A stretch of DNA of 64,000 nt from Scandinavium sp036409475 (GTDB lineage Bacteria > Pseudomonadota > Gammaproteobacteria > Enterobacterales > Enterobacteriaceae): contig NZ_JAYRCK010000002.1 in the NCBI RefSeq assembly GCF_036409475.1, forward strand, positions 62,001-126,000, read 5' to 3'. Shown here one piece after another: positions 7,643 to 15,877 of this stretch (positions within the stretch are counted from its first letter, which is position 1; every line of letters begins with the position of its first letter). Position numbers and translations under genes: made by a program. The notes beneath the pieces are model-generated. The model worked only from the letters and a program-made list of their open reading frames with translations. It ran no database searches and was not told where the DNA came from.

Positions 7643-9228
7643 GCCTTCACCTCACCAAACACCTCATTCAGCAACACGCGCTGTGCATCCGCCTCATCAT
7701 CCGCACCCAGCTCGCGCATCAGCGCATCCAGTTCGCCCAGCGCCTGTACCAGTTCGGTCATCGCTTCGGCGGCTAATACATCCGGCTCCGGCAGGCTGTC
7801 GGCGTCGACGCTGTCTTTGTCTTTCAGCCAGCTGATATCCAGCGAATCGCTTTTGGCAGTTCTAATCCATTCGCGGCTAAACTTGCGCCAACGGCTGGTG
7901 GCGAGGTGGGCGTCGATATCCTGGTTTTCGGCGCTGTCGGCGATGTCGCTTTGTTCGGCGTTAAAGCTCCAGTCACCTTCGACTCTCAGACTCAGGCCGT
8001 GGGGATCCTGGCCGTAAACTTTTTCAAAGGGGGCCAGATGGGTGTCGGTGAAGGGGGTACGCTTGCCGAATGAGGGCATGTTGGTGCGCAGGTCGTAAAC
8101 CCAGACGTCTTTGGTACAGGCTTTGTCCTGTCCTGGTTTACTGACCGTGCCTTTAGTGAAAAACAGCACGTTAGTCTTTACACCCTGTGCGTAAAAAATG
8201 CCTGTGGGCAGCCGCAGGATCGTATGAACGTTGCATTTATCCAGCAGATCGCGGCGGATATCGGTACCTTTCCCGCCCTCAAACAGCACGTTATCCGGGA
8301 TGACGACAGCGGCGCGTCCACCGGGTTTCAGTGTTTCGATAATGTGTTGCAGAAAACAGAGCTGTTTATTGCTGGTTTGATGGACAAAGGTCCGGGAAAT
8401 ATTGGTGCCCTTTGCGCTGCCAAATGGCGGGTTAGTCAGAACCACATCGGCTTTTGGCAACTGTTCACCATCGTCGCCTAAGGTATTGCCGAGGCGAATG
8501 GCTCCGCCCAGATCGTCGTTGCCCTGGATATCGTGCAGCAGGCAGTTCATCAGTGCCAGACGGCGGGTTTCCGGGACCAGTTCGAGGCCGACAAAGGCTC
8601 GTCGCATCTGAAAGTTTTGTGCATCCTGCTGCAGGTCGTCGTAATCATTTGTGACGGATTTGACGAAGCGATCGGCTTCAATCAGAAAACCCGCTGTTCC
8701 CGCCGCAGGATCCTGAACGATTTCTGCTGGCGCTGGCTGCATACAGCGAACGATGGTTTTGATTAACGCGCGTGGCGTAAAGTACTGGCCTGCACCGGAC
8801 TTACTTTCATTGGCGTTTTTCTGTAACAGCCCTTCGTACATATCGCCAAAATCGTCGCGGGATTTCCCTTTTTCTTCGTCGTACCAGACCAGAGAATCCA
8901 TACTGCTGATAAGCTCGTTGAGCTGTTTCGGCTGGGTGATGGTGGTATTGGTGTTGTGGAAAATGGCCCGCACGATGGCGTGCTTATCCTGCCCCAGTTG
9001 CACCAGTAGCTGGCGATAAAACTGGTGCTGCTCCTGCCCTTGCTTGTCGCATAAATCGGCCCAGCGAAAACCAGCGGGCAGGAGGTCACTTTCCTGCCCG
9101 GTCTCCTGGCACATCTTCAGGAACAGCAGGGAGGCGAGTTCATTAACGTAGTTCTGATATGAAACGCCACCATCGCGCAGGTTGTCGCACAGCTTCCAGA
9201 GTCGGGCGACGAGATCGTTATTGTTCAT
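7639..9228 (-). CDS. hsdM: Type I DNA N6-adenine methyltransferase HsdM
   Basis: Protein of 529 residues, the length of EcoKI HsdM. It has the N-terminal helical domain, GAGQYFTPR at 145-153, S-adenosylmethionine motif DPAAGTAGF at 173-181 and the catalytic NPPF at 266-269. With HsdS it forms the modification methylase that protects host adenines; with HsdR it forms the restriction complex. It is followed by hsdS with a 4-base overlap and preceded by hsdR after 70 bases, so hsdM-hsdS is translationally coupled as in E. coli. Confidence 0.97.
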   Translation of the reverse strand: MNNNDLVARLWKLCDNLRDGGVSYQNYVNELASLLFLKMCQETGQESDLLPAGFRWADLCDKQGQEQHQFYRQLLVQLGQDKHAIVRAIFHNTNTTITQPKQLNELISSMDSLVWYDEEKGKSRDDFGDMYEGLLQKNANESKSGAGQYFTPRALIKTIVRCMQPAPAEIVQDPAAGTAGFLIEADRFVKSVTNDYDDLQQDAQNFQMRRAFVGLELVPETRRLALMNCLLHDIQGNDDLGGAIRLGNTLGDDGEQLPKADVVLTNPPFGSAKGTNISRTFVHQTSNKQLCFLQHIIETLKPGGRAAVVIPDNVLFEGGKGTDIRRDLLDKCNVHTILRLPTGIFYAQGVKTNVLFFTKGTVSKPGQDKACTKDVWVYDLRTNMPSFGKRTPFTDTHLAPFEKVYGQDPHGLSLRVEGDWSFNAEQSDIADSAENQDIDAHLATSRWRKFSREWIRTAKSDSLDISWLKDKDSVDADSLPEPDVLAAEAMTELVQALGELDALMRELGADDEADAQRVLLNEVFGEVKA

Positions 9229-9298
9229 GATTAATTCCGGTTAATGATGTGAAAAACGGCGATGACGGTGCCATCGCCTGAGAGGAGGGGGAAATGGA

Positions 9299-12178
9299 TC
9301 ACGCCTGTTCTTCCCAGATGTAATCGCTGAACTGGTCGAGCAGGGAATCGAGCTCGCCCTCAAACACCTGTATCAGTTTGGGCTTGCCACCACGGCGCTG
9401 GAAATTTCCAATTTTGTAGACGTCATCATCCAGTACGACTTTTTCGGTAAGCGCTGCGGCGAGCCTGTCGAGCCAGGTCTGCTGTTCTCTGCTCCAGTTG
9501 TTGCTTTGCTTGATTCGCTCAAGAGCGTGGTTAACGCGCTCTTCAAAAGGCTTCAGTGCATCCCCGACGGCAGCGCGGCGGATGTGGCCAATCAGCCGGG
9601 CCGCGATATCTTCATTGCGCGTCTCTTTCCAGGCACTGCGCAGCGCTGACTCTTCGAAGTGTTGGCTGTCAAACCACTCCTGGAGTTCGACCAGCCCTTT
9701 GCGCGTCAGGTCTCGCGGGCGATTAATCACCGCTTTTAACGCTGGCTGTGCGTTGGGTGAACGGCGAACCAGCTCGTCAAAGGCATCCAGAAAATCGCCT
9801 GGAGTTTCGTACTGACCGTACAGATGTGTCACTGCAACGACGCTGTCATCGACATCCAGAAAAATGGGGGATTTTCGTTGATCGTTTATGGCTTTCTTCA
9901 GCTTTTCCAGCCGCTCAACAAAATCCGGGATGGCGTTGAGAATGCGGGCACTTTCATGTGGACCGGCATCCCGCAGATGAAACGGAAGTGCCGCAAATAA
10001 AACGCCTGCTGCGGCATCACACAGTTCGTCCAGTCGCTCGACCTGCTTTTTGATTTCAGGCTCGCTGTCCTGATAATTTTTCGCCTGCTGGATGATGCGC
10101 TGCAGGCGAACTATCAACTGTTCATGGCTGTGTTCGGCAAACAGACGGTCATCGGCTTCTTGTGTCAGGTAGGCTTCGGGTGAGCTAATTTCCTGGAGTA
10201 AATCGTGCAGTGAGACCTGTGGACGGGTGACAACCGGACGCATGGTGTCGACATCTTCCAGAGTTCGGTAAATATCCACAGCGTCGAAAATACGGAAGCG
10301 GGTTTTGCCAATCTCCGGGCACAGACGGGTTGCTCTGCCTTTCATTTGCTCATACAGCACACGGCTGGCCACTTTACGCATGAACACCAGATTGCAGATG
10401 GCGGGGATATCGACCCCTGTCGTCAACAGGTCAACCGTGACAACCACGTTAGGTAAGCGCTCTTTATCGAAGCGAACAATAAGCCCGTGCACCTTCTCCG
10501 GATCTTTATCAGCGCTTCCGGTGATTTTAATAATGGCATCGTGTTCAAGGGCGGGGTAGTTCTCTTTAAAGGCACTACGTAGCTCTTCCACGACCATATC
10601 GGCGTGAAGATTGTTGATGCAGAATACGAGTGTTTTTTGCGGCGTGGTGGGGTCGATATACTTGACCAGTTCGCGGCAGACTGCACGGTTAAACCCTGTG
10701 ACGATAATACTGCGGTTAAAATTATCGACCTCAAATTGCTGCTCGTCCTCCAGCGTATCTTCAATGAGTTCGCCCAGATGAGTGAGGCGCTCAACCTCCA
10801 TTCCTTTGGCAAGGTAGACACCTTGTTCGGAACGTGAAGTGACAATACGTATGGGCGGATCGTAATCTGTCAGATATCCGTCGACGACGGCCGAGCGATA
10901 GGAGTAGCGATAAACTGGCTCGCCGAAAATCTCCTGAGTATGAGCGGCTGGCGTCGCTGTTAATGCAATTTTGACCGCGTCAAAATGATCGAGAATGCGT
11001 CGATAAGTTGAAACGTATTCTTTGGCATCTCGAAGCAGGGTTTCGCCTTCCGTTTGTTCTCTATCCAGCACATAACCGCGATGCGCTTCATCAACCACAA
11101 TACAGTCGTAGCTGGCAACGGGAAGCGGCTCATCAGAATGAAAAAGCCGATTCACCAAAGACTGAACGGTCGCAACATGAATTTTGGTGCTGTCTTCCGG
11201 AAATTTATCTGTCAGGCCCTGGATGCCGAAAATGCTGTTGAAAGTGTCACCCTTGATACGGGTGTTATCAAAAGCTGCAAGCGCTTGTTTACCCAGCGAT
11301 GTTCTGTCGACCAGGAATAAAATGCGTTTAAAGCGCTGTGACTGAAGGAGGCGATACATTAGCGCGATCGCCGTTCTTGTCTTCCCGGTGCCTGTTGCCA
11401 TTGCCAGAAGAATTGCCTGCTGATTGTTGACGATGGCCTTTTCAACGGCCTGTACGGCGTATTGCTGATAATGGCGCAGGCCGAGATCGCTCATATCCGG
11501 GTTATCGGCAAACCACGCATTGCGACGCTGCGGATTGTGTTGAAGCATGGACATCAGCTCTTTTGGACTGTGCCATGCCGGAAGCGCTTTCGGCATATTT
11601 CCAGGATCGCGTACATCGCGATACCAGATACCGCTTTTCGTTTTTAGCGTAGAGCGATAATCGCGGCCATTTGTGGAGTAGCAGAAGGGAATTTTAAATC
11701 GACGCTCTCCGGCGGAGTCAGGCCAACTGGGCTCGTAGAGCCCTATATTTTCATGGAGTTCATTAGAGGGAAAATGTGACTGGAGTGTCTGGTTCAGGAA
11801 CTGGTTATCAAAGCATTGACTGTAGCGATAGGATTCTGCCAGTTTTGCACTGACATCGATGTTGTTACGTTTGGCTTCGACAATAGCAATTGGCTTTAAC
11901 CCAATAAATAAGACGTAATCGGCAAAACCCGTTTTCCCTGTTTCGTCAAGACCAGTAGGCCATTCCGCAATAGCCAAATTTCGCCCCTTTTCAGGGACCA
12001 CCCCTCGTGCGTATGTCAGGCGCTTGCTGTCAGCTTCCCATCCTGCTTTGCATAATTGAGTATCAATAAGCTGACGAGTGTCTTCCTCGCTAAGTTCCTG
12101 CTGAATTGCATCGACTTGATGAGATTGGTCGTGACTCTTGGCTGCGCCGTTCATATCAATAAAGCCGGGATTTTCCAT
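9299..12178 (-). CDS. hsdR: Type I restriction subunit HsdR, short N-terminus
   Basis: Motor and nuclease subunit of the type IA system. It is 959 residues against about 1170 in EcoKI, and aligns with EcoKI from the nuclease domain to the C-terminus. Seen: PD-(D/E)xK nuclease (D87, E101-A-K103 in GFADYV...VEAKRN), Walker A ATGTGKT at 261-267, DEAH at 363-366, ALTATPA, and QMKGRATRLC of helicase motif VI. The roughly 200-residue N-terminal DUF4145-like and coiled-coil extension of EcoKI is missing, and I find no remnant of it upstream. The start at 12178 has GGGGAG about 11 bases upstream; an ATG at 12154 lacks a ribosome site. Confidence 0.95.
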   Translation of the reverse strand: MENPGFIDMNGAAKSHDQSHQVDAIQQELSEEDTRQLIDTQLCKAGWEADSKRLTYARGVVPEKGRNLAIAEWPTGLDETGKTGFADYVLFIGLKPIAIVEAKRNNIDVSAKLAESYRYSQCFDNQFLNQTLQSHFPSNELHENIGLYEPSWPDSAGERRFKIPFCYSTNGRDYRSTLKTKSGIWYRDVRDPGNMPKALPAWHSPKELMSMLQHNPQRRNAWFADNPDMSDLGLRHYQQYAVQAVEKAIVNNQQAILLAMATGTGKTRTAIALMYRLLQSQRFKRILFLVDRTSLGKQALAAFDNTRIKGDTFNSIFGIQGLTDKFPEDSTKIHVATVQSLVNRLFHSDEPLPVASYDCIVVDEAHRGYVLDREQTEGETLLRDAKEYVSTYRRILDHFDAVKIALTATPAAHTQEIFGEPVYRYSYRSAVVDGYLTDYDPPIRIVTSRSEQGVYLAKGMEVERLTHLGELIEDTLEDEQQFEVDNFNRSIIVTGFNRAVCRELVKYIDPTTPQKTLVFCINNLHADMVVEELRSAFKENYPALEHDAIIKITGSADKDPEKVHGLIVRFDKERLPNVVVTVDLLTTGVDIPAICNLVFMRKVASRVLYEQMKGRATRLCPEIGKTRFRIFDAVDIYRTLEDVDTMRPVVTRPQVSLHDLLQEISSPEAYLTQEADDRLFAEHSHEQLIVRLQRIIQQAKNYQDSEPEIKKQVERLDELCDAAAGVLFAALPFHLRDAGPHESARILNAIPDFVERLEKLKKAINDQRKSPIFLDVDDSVVAVTHLYGQYETPGDFLDAFDELVRRSPNAQPALKAVINRPRDLTRKGLVELQEWFDSQHFEESALRSAWKETRNEDIAARLIGHIRRAAVGDALKPFEERVNHALERIKQSNNWSREQQTWLDRLAAALTEKVVLDDDVYKIGNFQRRGGKPKLIQVFEGELDSLLDQFSDYIWEEQA

Positions 12179-12396
12179 TTGGCTCTCTGCTCCCCGGAGC
12201 GATGTCTATCCTGCTGATGAATAAAATTACGGAAACGGAGTTGCATGGTATTTCTTTATTAAAAAGTGATCAATAACAATGGGTTAGGTGTGTCTTTCAG
12301 TGATTTATTTGTTATAAATGATCTGTATGGTGAATATGATTTTTATTATTTCAAAAACAGGCGGGGTTCTTTTTAGAATTTCAGGCAGGTCAAATC

Positions 12397-12418
12397 GTGT
12401 CATTTTTCTGTCATCTCC
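12397..12418 (+). promoter_or_regulatory. Candidate PhoB box before phytase-like gene
   Basis: Two 11-base direct repeats, GTGTCAT-TTTT and CTGTCAT-CTCC, match the Pho-box pattern of CTGTCAT plus four bases twice. A TATGTT (12425-12430) is positioned as a -10 about 10 bases downstream, and the start codon is at 12460. This suggests activation by PhoB under phosphate limitation; the match is visible, regulation is inferred. Confidence 0.65.
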
Positions 12419-12459
12419 CTTCTCTATGTTTTTCGTCATTTGTTAAGGAAACGAAAAAC

Positions 12460-13815
12460 ATGAAATTAAAACTCATCGCTCTGGCCTTGCTCTCCGCTTT
12501 CTCTCTTCCTGCTCTTGCCGCCGAACCAACCGCCGAACGTTATGTGGTGAGCTTCCCGGAAGGGTCGCACATCAATTACAGCGGGGCGTTTGCGTCTGCT
12601 TTTCCGAATGGATTGCCGGTCGGGATTGGCTCTGGATTGCTGTTTACCGGTAAACAGGGCGATGCGCTGACGTTTGCGACGGTGACGGATCGTGGTCCTA
12701 ATGCGGATTCACCTAATGTCGGCAAGCAGGAAGCCAAGATTTTCGTGACGCCGGATTTTGCGCCGCAGCTGCTTTCCATTCGTGTGGAAAATGGCAAAGC
12801 GCAGGCGACGGACGTGCGTGCTTTGCATGATGACAAAGGCCCAATCAACGGCTTGCCGTTGCAGAGCGGCGTGATTGGCTCGACTAACGAAGTGGCGCTG
12901 AGCGACACGCTGCAAAAACTGAACGGTGATAATCGCGGGCTGGATACCGAAGGCATTACGCCGGATGGCAAGGGCGGTTTTTGGCTGTGCGATGAATACG
13001 GCCCGTTCCTGATTAACATCGACAGCAAAGGCAAGATCCTGGCAATGCATGGCCCGCAGGCGGCGGATGGCGAAAAATCTATCGCGGGCGGTTTGCCGAA
13101 TATCATTAAGTGGCGTCAGCCGAACCGTGGTTTTGAAGGCATCACGCGTATGCCGGATGGCCGTATTATCGCGGCGGTGCAGAGCACGCTGGATATCGAC
13201 GGCAAGAGCAAGAAAAAGGCTGTTTTTACGCGTCTGGTGAGCTTTGATCCGGCGACCGGGAAAACGGCGATGTATGGCTATCCGATTGATGATGTGTACA
13301 GCAAAAACAGCGATGCCAAAATCGGTGACATCGTGGCGCTGGATAACAATCACATTCTGCTGATTGAGCAGGGCGGCGATAAAAACGATGTGATGCGCAA
13401 TAACATCTACAAGGTTGATCTTAGCAAGGCTAGCGATCTGGCGGCCTTTGATAAACCAGGCGAATATCCTGAGTTTGATACCGCGGATCAACTGGCGAAG
13501 CGCGGGATCACGTTAGCGACGAAAACGCTGGCAGTCGATCTGCGTAAGCTTGGCTGGCAGCAGGAAAAAGCAGAAGGGCTGGCGCTGATCGACAGCAAAA
13601 CGCTGGCGGTGGCGAACGATAATGACTTCGGCGTGAAGACCGCGCTGAAAGATCCAGTGGAAGGGAAAAAGCTGAAAGATTATCGGGTTAACGATCAGGG
13701 GAAATTGACCGTGGATGATCAGGTTGTGACCACGTCGATAGGCATTAAGCCGCTGGAAAAACCGGAGTCGCAGAGCGAGCTTTGGGTGGTGACGTTGCCT
13801 GAGGCTTTGATGTAA
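12460..13815 (+). CDS. Secreted esterase-like/phytase-like family protein
   Basis: Exported protein of about 451 residues. A signal peptide MKLKLIALALLSAFSLPALA is followed by an Ala cleavage site. The mature part has the beta-propeller character of the phytase-like domain family (PF13449 type), with DRGPNADSP, DTEGITPDG, FEGITRMPDG and EGLALIDS repeated blade motifs. These proteins are periplasmic and are thought to act on phosphate or ester substrates, but activity is not proven for the family. The ATG at 12460 is chosen over 12397 because it gives a proper signal peptide and has TAAGGA upstream. It occupies the slot of mrr in E. coli. A PhoB box lies just upstream. Confidence 0.85.
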   Translation: MKLKLIALALLSAFSLPALAAEPTAERYVVSFPEGSHINYSGAFASAFPNGLPVGIGSGLLFTGKQGDALTFATVTDRGPNADSPNVGKQEAKIFVTPDFAPQLLSIRVENGKAQATDVRALHDDKGPINGLPLQSGVIGSTNEVALSDTLQKLNGDNRGLDTEGITPDGKGGFWLCDEYGPFLINIDSKGKILAMHGPQAADGEKSIAGGLPNIIKWRQPNRGFEGITRMPDGRIIAAVQSTLDIDGKSKKKAVFTRLVSFDPATGKTAMYGYPIDDVYSKNSDAKIGDIVALDNNHILLIEQGGDKNDVMRNNIYKVDLSKASDLAAFDKPGEYPEFDTADQLAKRGITLATKTLAVDLRKLGWQQEKAEGLALIDSKTLAVANDNDFGVKTALKDPVEGKKLKDYRVNDQGKLTVDDQVVTTSIGIKPLEKPESQSELWVVTLPEALM

Positions 13816-13830
13816 CAACTGTGCGGTCTG

Positions 13831-13871
13831 CTCCCCCTCTCCCCGGTCTTCTCCCACGGGGAGAGGGAGAA
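13831..13871. repeat. Inverted repeat of CCCTCTCCCC type
   Basis: CTCCCCCTCTCCCC and GGGGAGAGGGAG pair across a short spacer, resembling the pyrimidine/purine-rich palindromes dispersed in enterobacterial genomes. It follows the phytase-like gene and may act as its terminator. Confidence 0.55.
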
Positions 13872-13948
13872 AAAGTGCCTGTCCTGGCGGATGAGAGGGA
13901 GATAAGTTCTGCTCTTTTTTCATCATTTCTATGGGCTGATGCGTTTTT

Positions 13949-13969
13949 TGTGGCTACAATGTAGCTACA
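13949..13969. promoter_or_regulatory. Tandem palindromic operator of the TA pair
   Basis: TGTGGCTACA and TGTAGCTACA, the second a perfect 10-bp palindrome, lie 11 bases apart (one helical turn), 19 bases before the antitoxin ATG. This is a typical site for autorepression by the antitoxin or toxin-antitoxin complex; binding is inferred. Confidence 0.6.
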
Positions 13970-13987
13970 ACTGCAAAGGAGGAAACG

Positions 13988-14260
13988 ATGGATTCTGTCA
14001 TTCGATCGCGAATCGATAGCGAGCTGAAGGCCCGGGCGGGCTCGGTGCTCGAAAGCTGCGGGTTAAACTGGAGCACGGCCATCCGGCTGTTTGCCGAACA
14101 AATAGTACAAAACGAGGGGATCCCTTTTGAGGTGAAACGTAATCCGTCAGCCCGATTACGCAGAGCCATGAAAGAGACGGATGAAATGATGTCACACCAG
14201 AATGGACGTTTTGACGGTGTGGATGAGCTAATGGACAGCTTAAATGACGGAAAAAGCTAA
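13988..14260 (+). CDS. RelB/DinJ-family antitoxin
   Basis: Protein of 90 residues with the ribbon-helix-helix N-terminus of RelB/DinJ antitoxins (MDSVIRSRIDSELKARAGSV, then GLNWSTAIRLFAEQIV and GIPFEV). It would dimerise to bind its own promoter and neutralise the YafQ-like toxin with its acidic C-terminus. GGAGG lies just before the ATG. The toxin gene begins 17 bases before its stop, so the two are translationally coupled. A tandem palindrome immediately upstream is the likely operator. Confidence 0.9.
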   Translation: MDSVIRSRIDSELKARAGSVLESCGLNWSTAIRLFAEQIVQNEGIPFEVKRNPSARLRRAMKETDEMMSHQNGRFDGVDELMDSLNDGKS

Positions 14261-14552
14261 ACGCGCCCCTCTTCCTTACCGATCTGACTATACGAAGACG
14301 TTTATAAAAGCCTGGGAACGTTACAACAAAGCGGGTCGCCGCGACATGAAAGAGACCGCTTCGATCATGTCGCGTGTTCTTTCCGGACAGCCACTTCCCG
14401 CTGAATATAGCGATCACGCTCTGAGTGGTGAAATGCAGGGCTACAGAGAGCTTCACATCGGCGGCGATTATCTGCTGGTTTATAAAGTCGATGAAGCCCG
14501 GCATCTGATCATTTTTACCGATTTGGGCACACACGCTGAACTCTTCGAATAA
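14244..14552 (+). CDS. YafQ-family mRNA interferase toxin
   Basis: Protein of 102 residues in the RelE/YafQ superfamily, which cleave mRNA on the ribosome. The residues matching the catalytic set of E. coli YafQ appear intact: His in SDHALSG, His in YRELH, Asp in GGDYLLVYK and His in GTHAELF. It overlaps the antitoxin by 17 bases. The N-terminal 25 residues (KRAPLPYRSDYTKTFIKAW) are slightly longer than in YafQ. It is probably an active toxin held in check by the upstream antitoxin. Confidence 0.9.
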   Translation: MTEKAKRAPLPYRSDYTKTFIKAWERYNKAGRRDMKETASIMSRVLSGQPLPAEYSDHALSGEMQGYRELHIGGDYLLVYKVDEARHLIIFTDLGTHAELFE

Positions 14553-14570
14553 TCTTCCTTTTATCCCACC

Positions 14571-14597
14571 ATCCTCTCCTCATTGAGGAGAGGGGAT
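14571..14597. terminator. Hairpin between convergent TA pair and yjiA
   Basis: CCTCTCCTC and GAGGAGAGG form a 9-base-pair stem around ATT, 20 bases after the toxin stop and 15 before the convergent yjiA stop. It lacks a long T-run. Confidence 0.55.
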
Positions 14598-14611
14598 ACT
14601 TCCCAGCGACG

Positions 14612-15568
14612 TTACTGTTTCAACCCGGCAAACGCCGCCCGAATCTCTTCTTCTGGCAGTTGCACACCGATAAACACCAGCACGCTGTGCGGGGTTTCAT
14701 CGCCCCACGGGCGGTCCCAGTCGGCGCTGTAGAGGCGTTGCACGCCCTGGAACAGCAGGCGGTTGGGCTCGCCGTCAATCCACAGCATCCCTTTGTAGCG
14801 CAGCAGTTTGTCGGCAAACGACAGCAGCAGGTTTTCCATCACTCGTGACACGTCGCTGATATCGACCGGATAGTCGAGTTCGACGACGATAGAGGCAATG
14901 TCGTTCTGTTTATCGCCCATAAAGTGAAAACGTGGCTTCGGTTGTACGACGTTCTCTTCCAGCATAAACCCGTTGGTGTTGAACAGTTGCGCCAGTTCGA
15001 TATCGCCATGGGTGACGGTGTAAACAGGCGCGCGAGCGTTGATGCGAGAAAGGCGTTCGCGCAGTTTTTCGGTGTCGCCCGCCACGTCGGTTTTGGTCAG
15101 CAGGATGCGGTCTGCATAGCCCACTTGTGATTGCGCGAGGGTGAACTGATTCATTTGATCGTCGGCATGAACAGCATCGACCAGGGCGATCACGCCGTCG
15201 AGCAGGTAGCGTTCGCAGAGGATCTCGTGGGAGAAAAAGGTTTGTACGATTGGCCCAGGATCGGCCATGCCGGTGCATTCTATTACCAGCCTGTCGAACT
15301 CGATATCCCCGCGATCGCGGCTGTCGAGCAAGTCCAGCAGGGCGTCTTCCAGTTCGTTGGAGCGACTGCAGCAGATACAGCCGTTGGTCAGGGTTTTGAT
15401 CTGCGTGGCCCGGTCGCCAATCAGTTCTGAGTCGATGGAGACTTCGCCAAATTCGTTTTCGATGACGGCGATTTTATACCCGTGCTGTTCGTTGAGAATA
15501 TGACGCAGCAGAGTGGTTTTGCCTGCGCCGAGGAATCCTGTCAGAAGGGTGACTGCAATCGGGGTCAT
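14612..15568 (-). CDS. yjiA: COG0523-family GTPase YjiA
   Basis: Protein of 318 residues, the length of E. coli YjiA, a metal-binding G3E GTPase. The P-loop GFLGAGKTT is at 11-19, the metal-binding C64-I-C66-C67 motif (NGCICC) follows, and the guanine-specificity TKTD is present in the middle. These proteins are thought to handle zinc or cobalt for a partner enzyme; the partner of YjiA is not known. The ATG at 15568 is chosen because AAAGGAG precedes it. It lies 10 bases after yjiX and is probably co-transcribed with yjiX and btsT. Confidence 0.95.
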   Translation of the reverse strand: MTPIAVTLLTGFLGAGKTTLLRHILNEQHGYKIAVIENEFGEVSIDSELIGDRATQIKTLTNGCICCSRSNELEDALLDLLDSRDRGDIEFDRLVIECTGMADPGPIVQTFFSHEILCERYLLDGVIALVDAVHADDQMNQFTLAQSQVGYADRILLTKTDVAGDTEKLRERLSRINARAPVYTVTHGDIELAQLFNTNGFMLEENVVQPKPRFHFMGDKQNDIASIVVELDYPVDISDVSRVMENLLLSFADKLLRYKGMLWIDGEPNRLLFQGVQRLYSADWDRPWGDETPHSVLVFIGVQLPEEEIRAAFAGLKQ

Positions 15569-15578
15569 ACTTTCTCCT

Positions 15579-15782
15579 TTAACAGCAGCGTATGCCGCCT
15601 TCTCCACTGCCGCCGTAGCGCGCTTCTTGTCGCTCGCGGAAGAATTCGTTGTAGGTCATGTACGGCTTATCCGGATGATTGGTTTTCATGTGCTCGACGT
15701 AGTTGTCGTAGTCCGGGATGCCAATCAGCATCTTTGCCGCCTGACCCAGGTATTTTTTGGCTTGCCCTAAGTTACCAAACAT
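15579..15782 (-). CDS. yjiX: YbdD/YjiX small protein
   Basis: Protein of 67 residues of the YbdD/YjiX family (DYDNYVEHMKTNHPDKP, YNEFFRERQEARYGG) ending in a Cys-Cys pair. Members sit next to CstA-type transporters, here btsT, and may assist pyruvate transport. It lies between btsT and yjiA on the same strand, with a BIME between it and btsT. Confidence 0.93.
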   Translation of the reverse strand: MFGNLGQAKKYLGQAAKMLIGIPDYDNYVEHMKTNHPDKPYMTYNEFFRERQEARYGGSGEGGIRCC

Positions 15783-15802
15783 TGCTCATCCTGGTAAGTA
15801 AA

Positions 15803-15868
15803 TGCCCGGTGGCGCTAAGCTTACCGGGCCTACGGGAGAGTGTAGGGCGGGTAAGCATCGCGCCACCC
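15803..15868. repeat. REP/BIME between btsT and yjiX
   Basis: Two REP units in opposite orientation: GCCCGGTGGCGCTAAGCTT and CGGGTAAGCATCGCGCCACC. Located in the btsT-yjiX spacer, where such elements often stabilise the upstream mRNA. Confidence 0.8.
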
Positions 15869-15877
15869 GCCGCTCTG

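Noticed and set aside
14571..14597. Attachment site of a mobile element next to the TA pair
   Set aside because: Only a hairpin is visible; no second copy of the sequence and no integrase were found.
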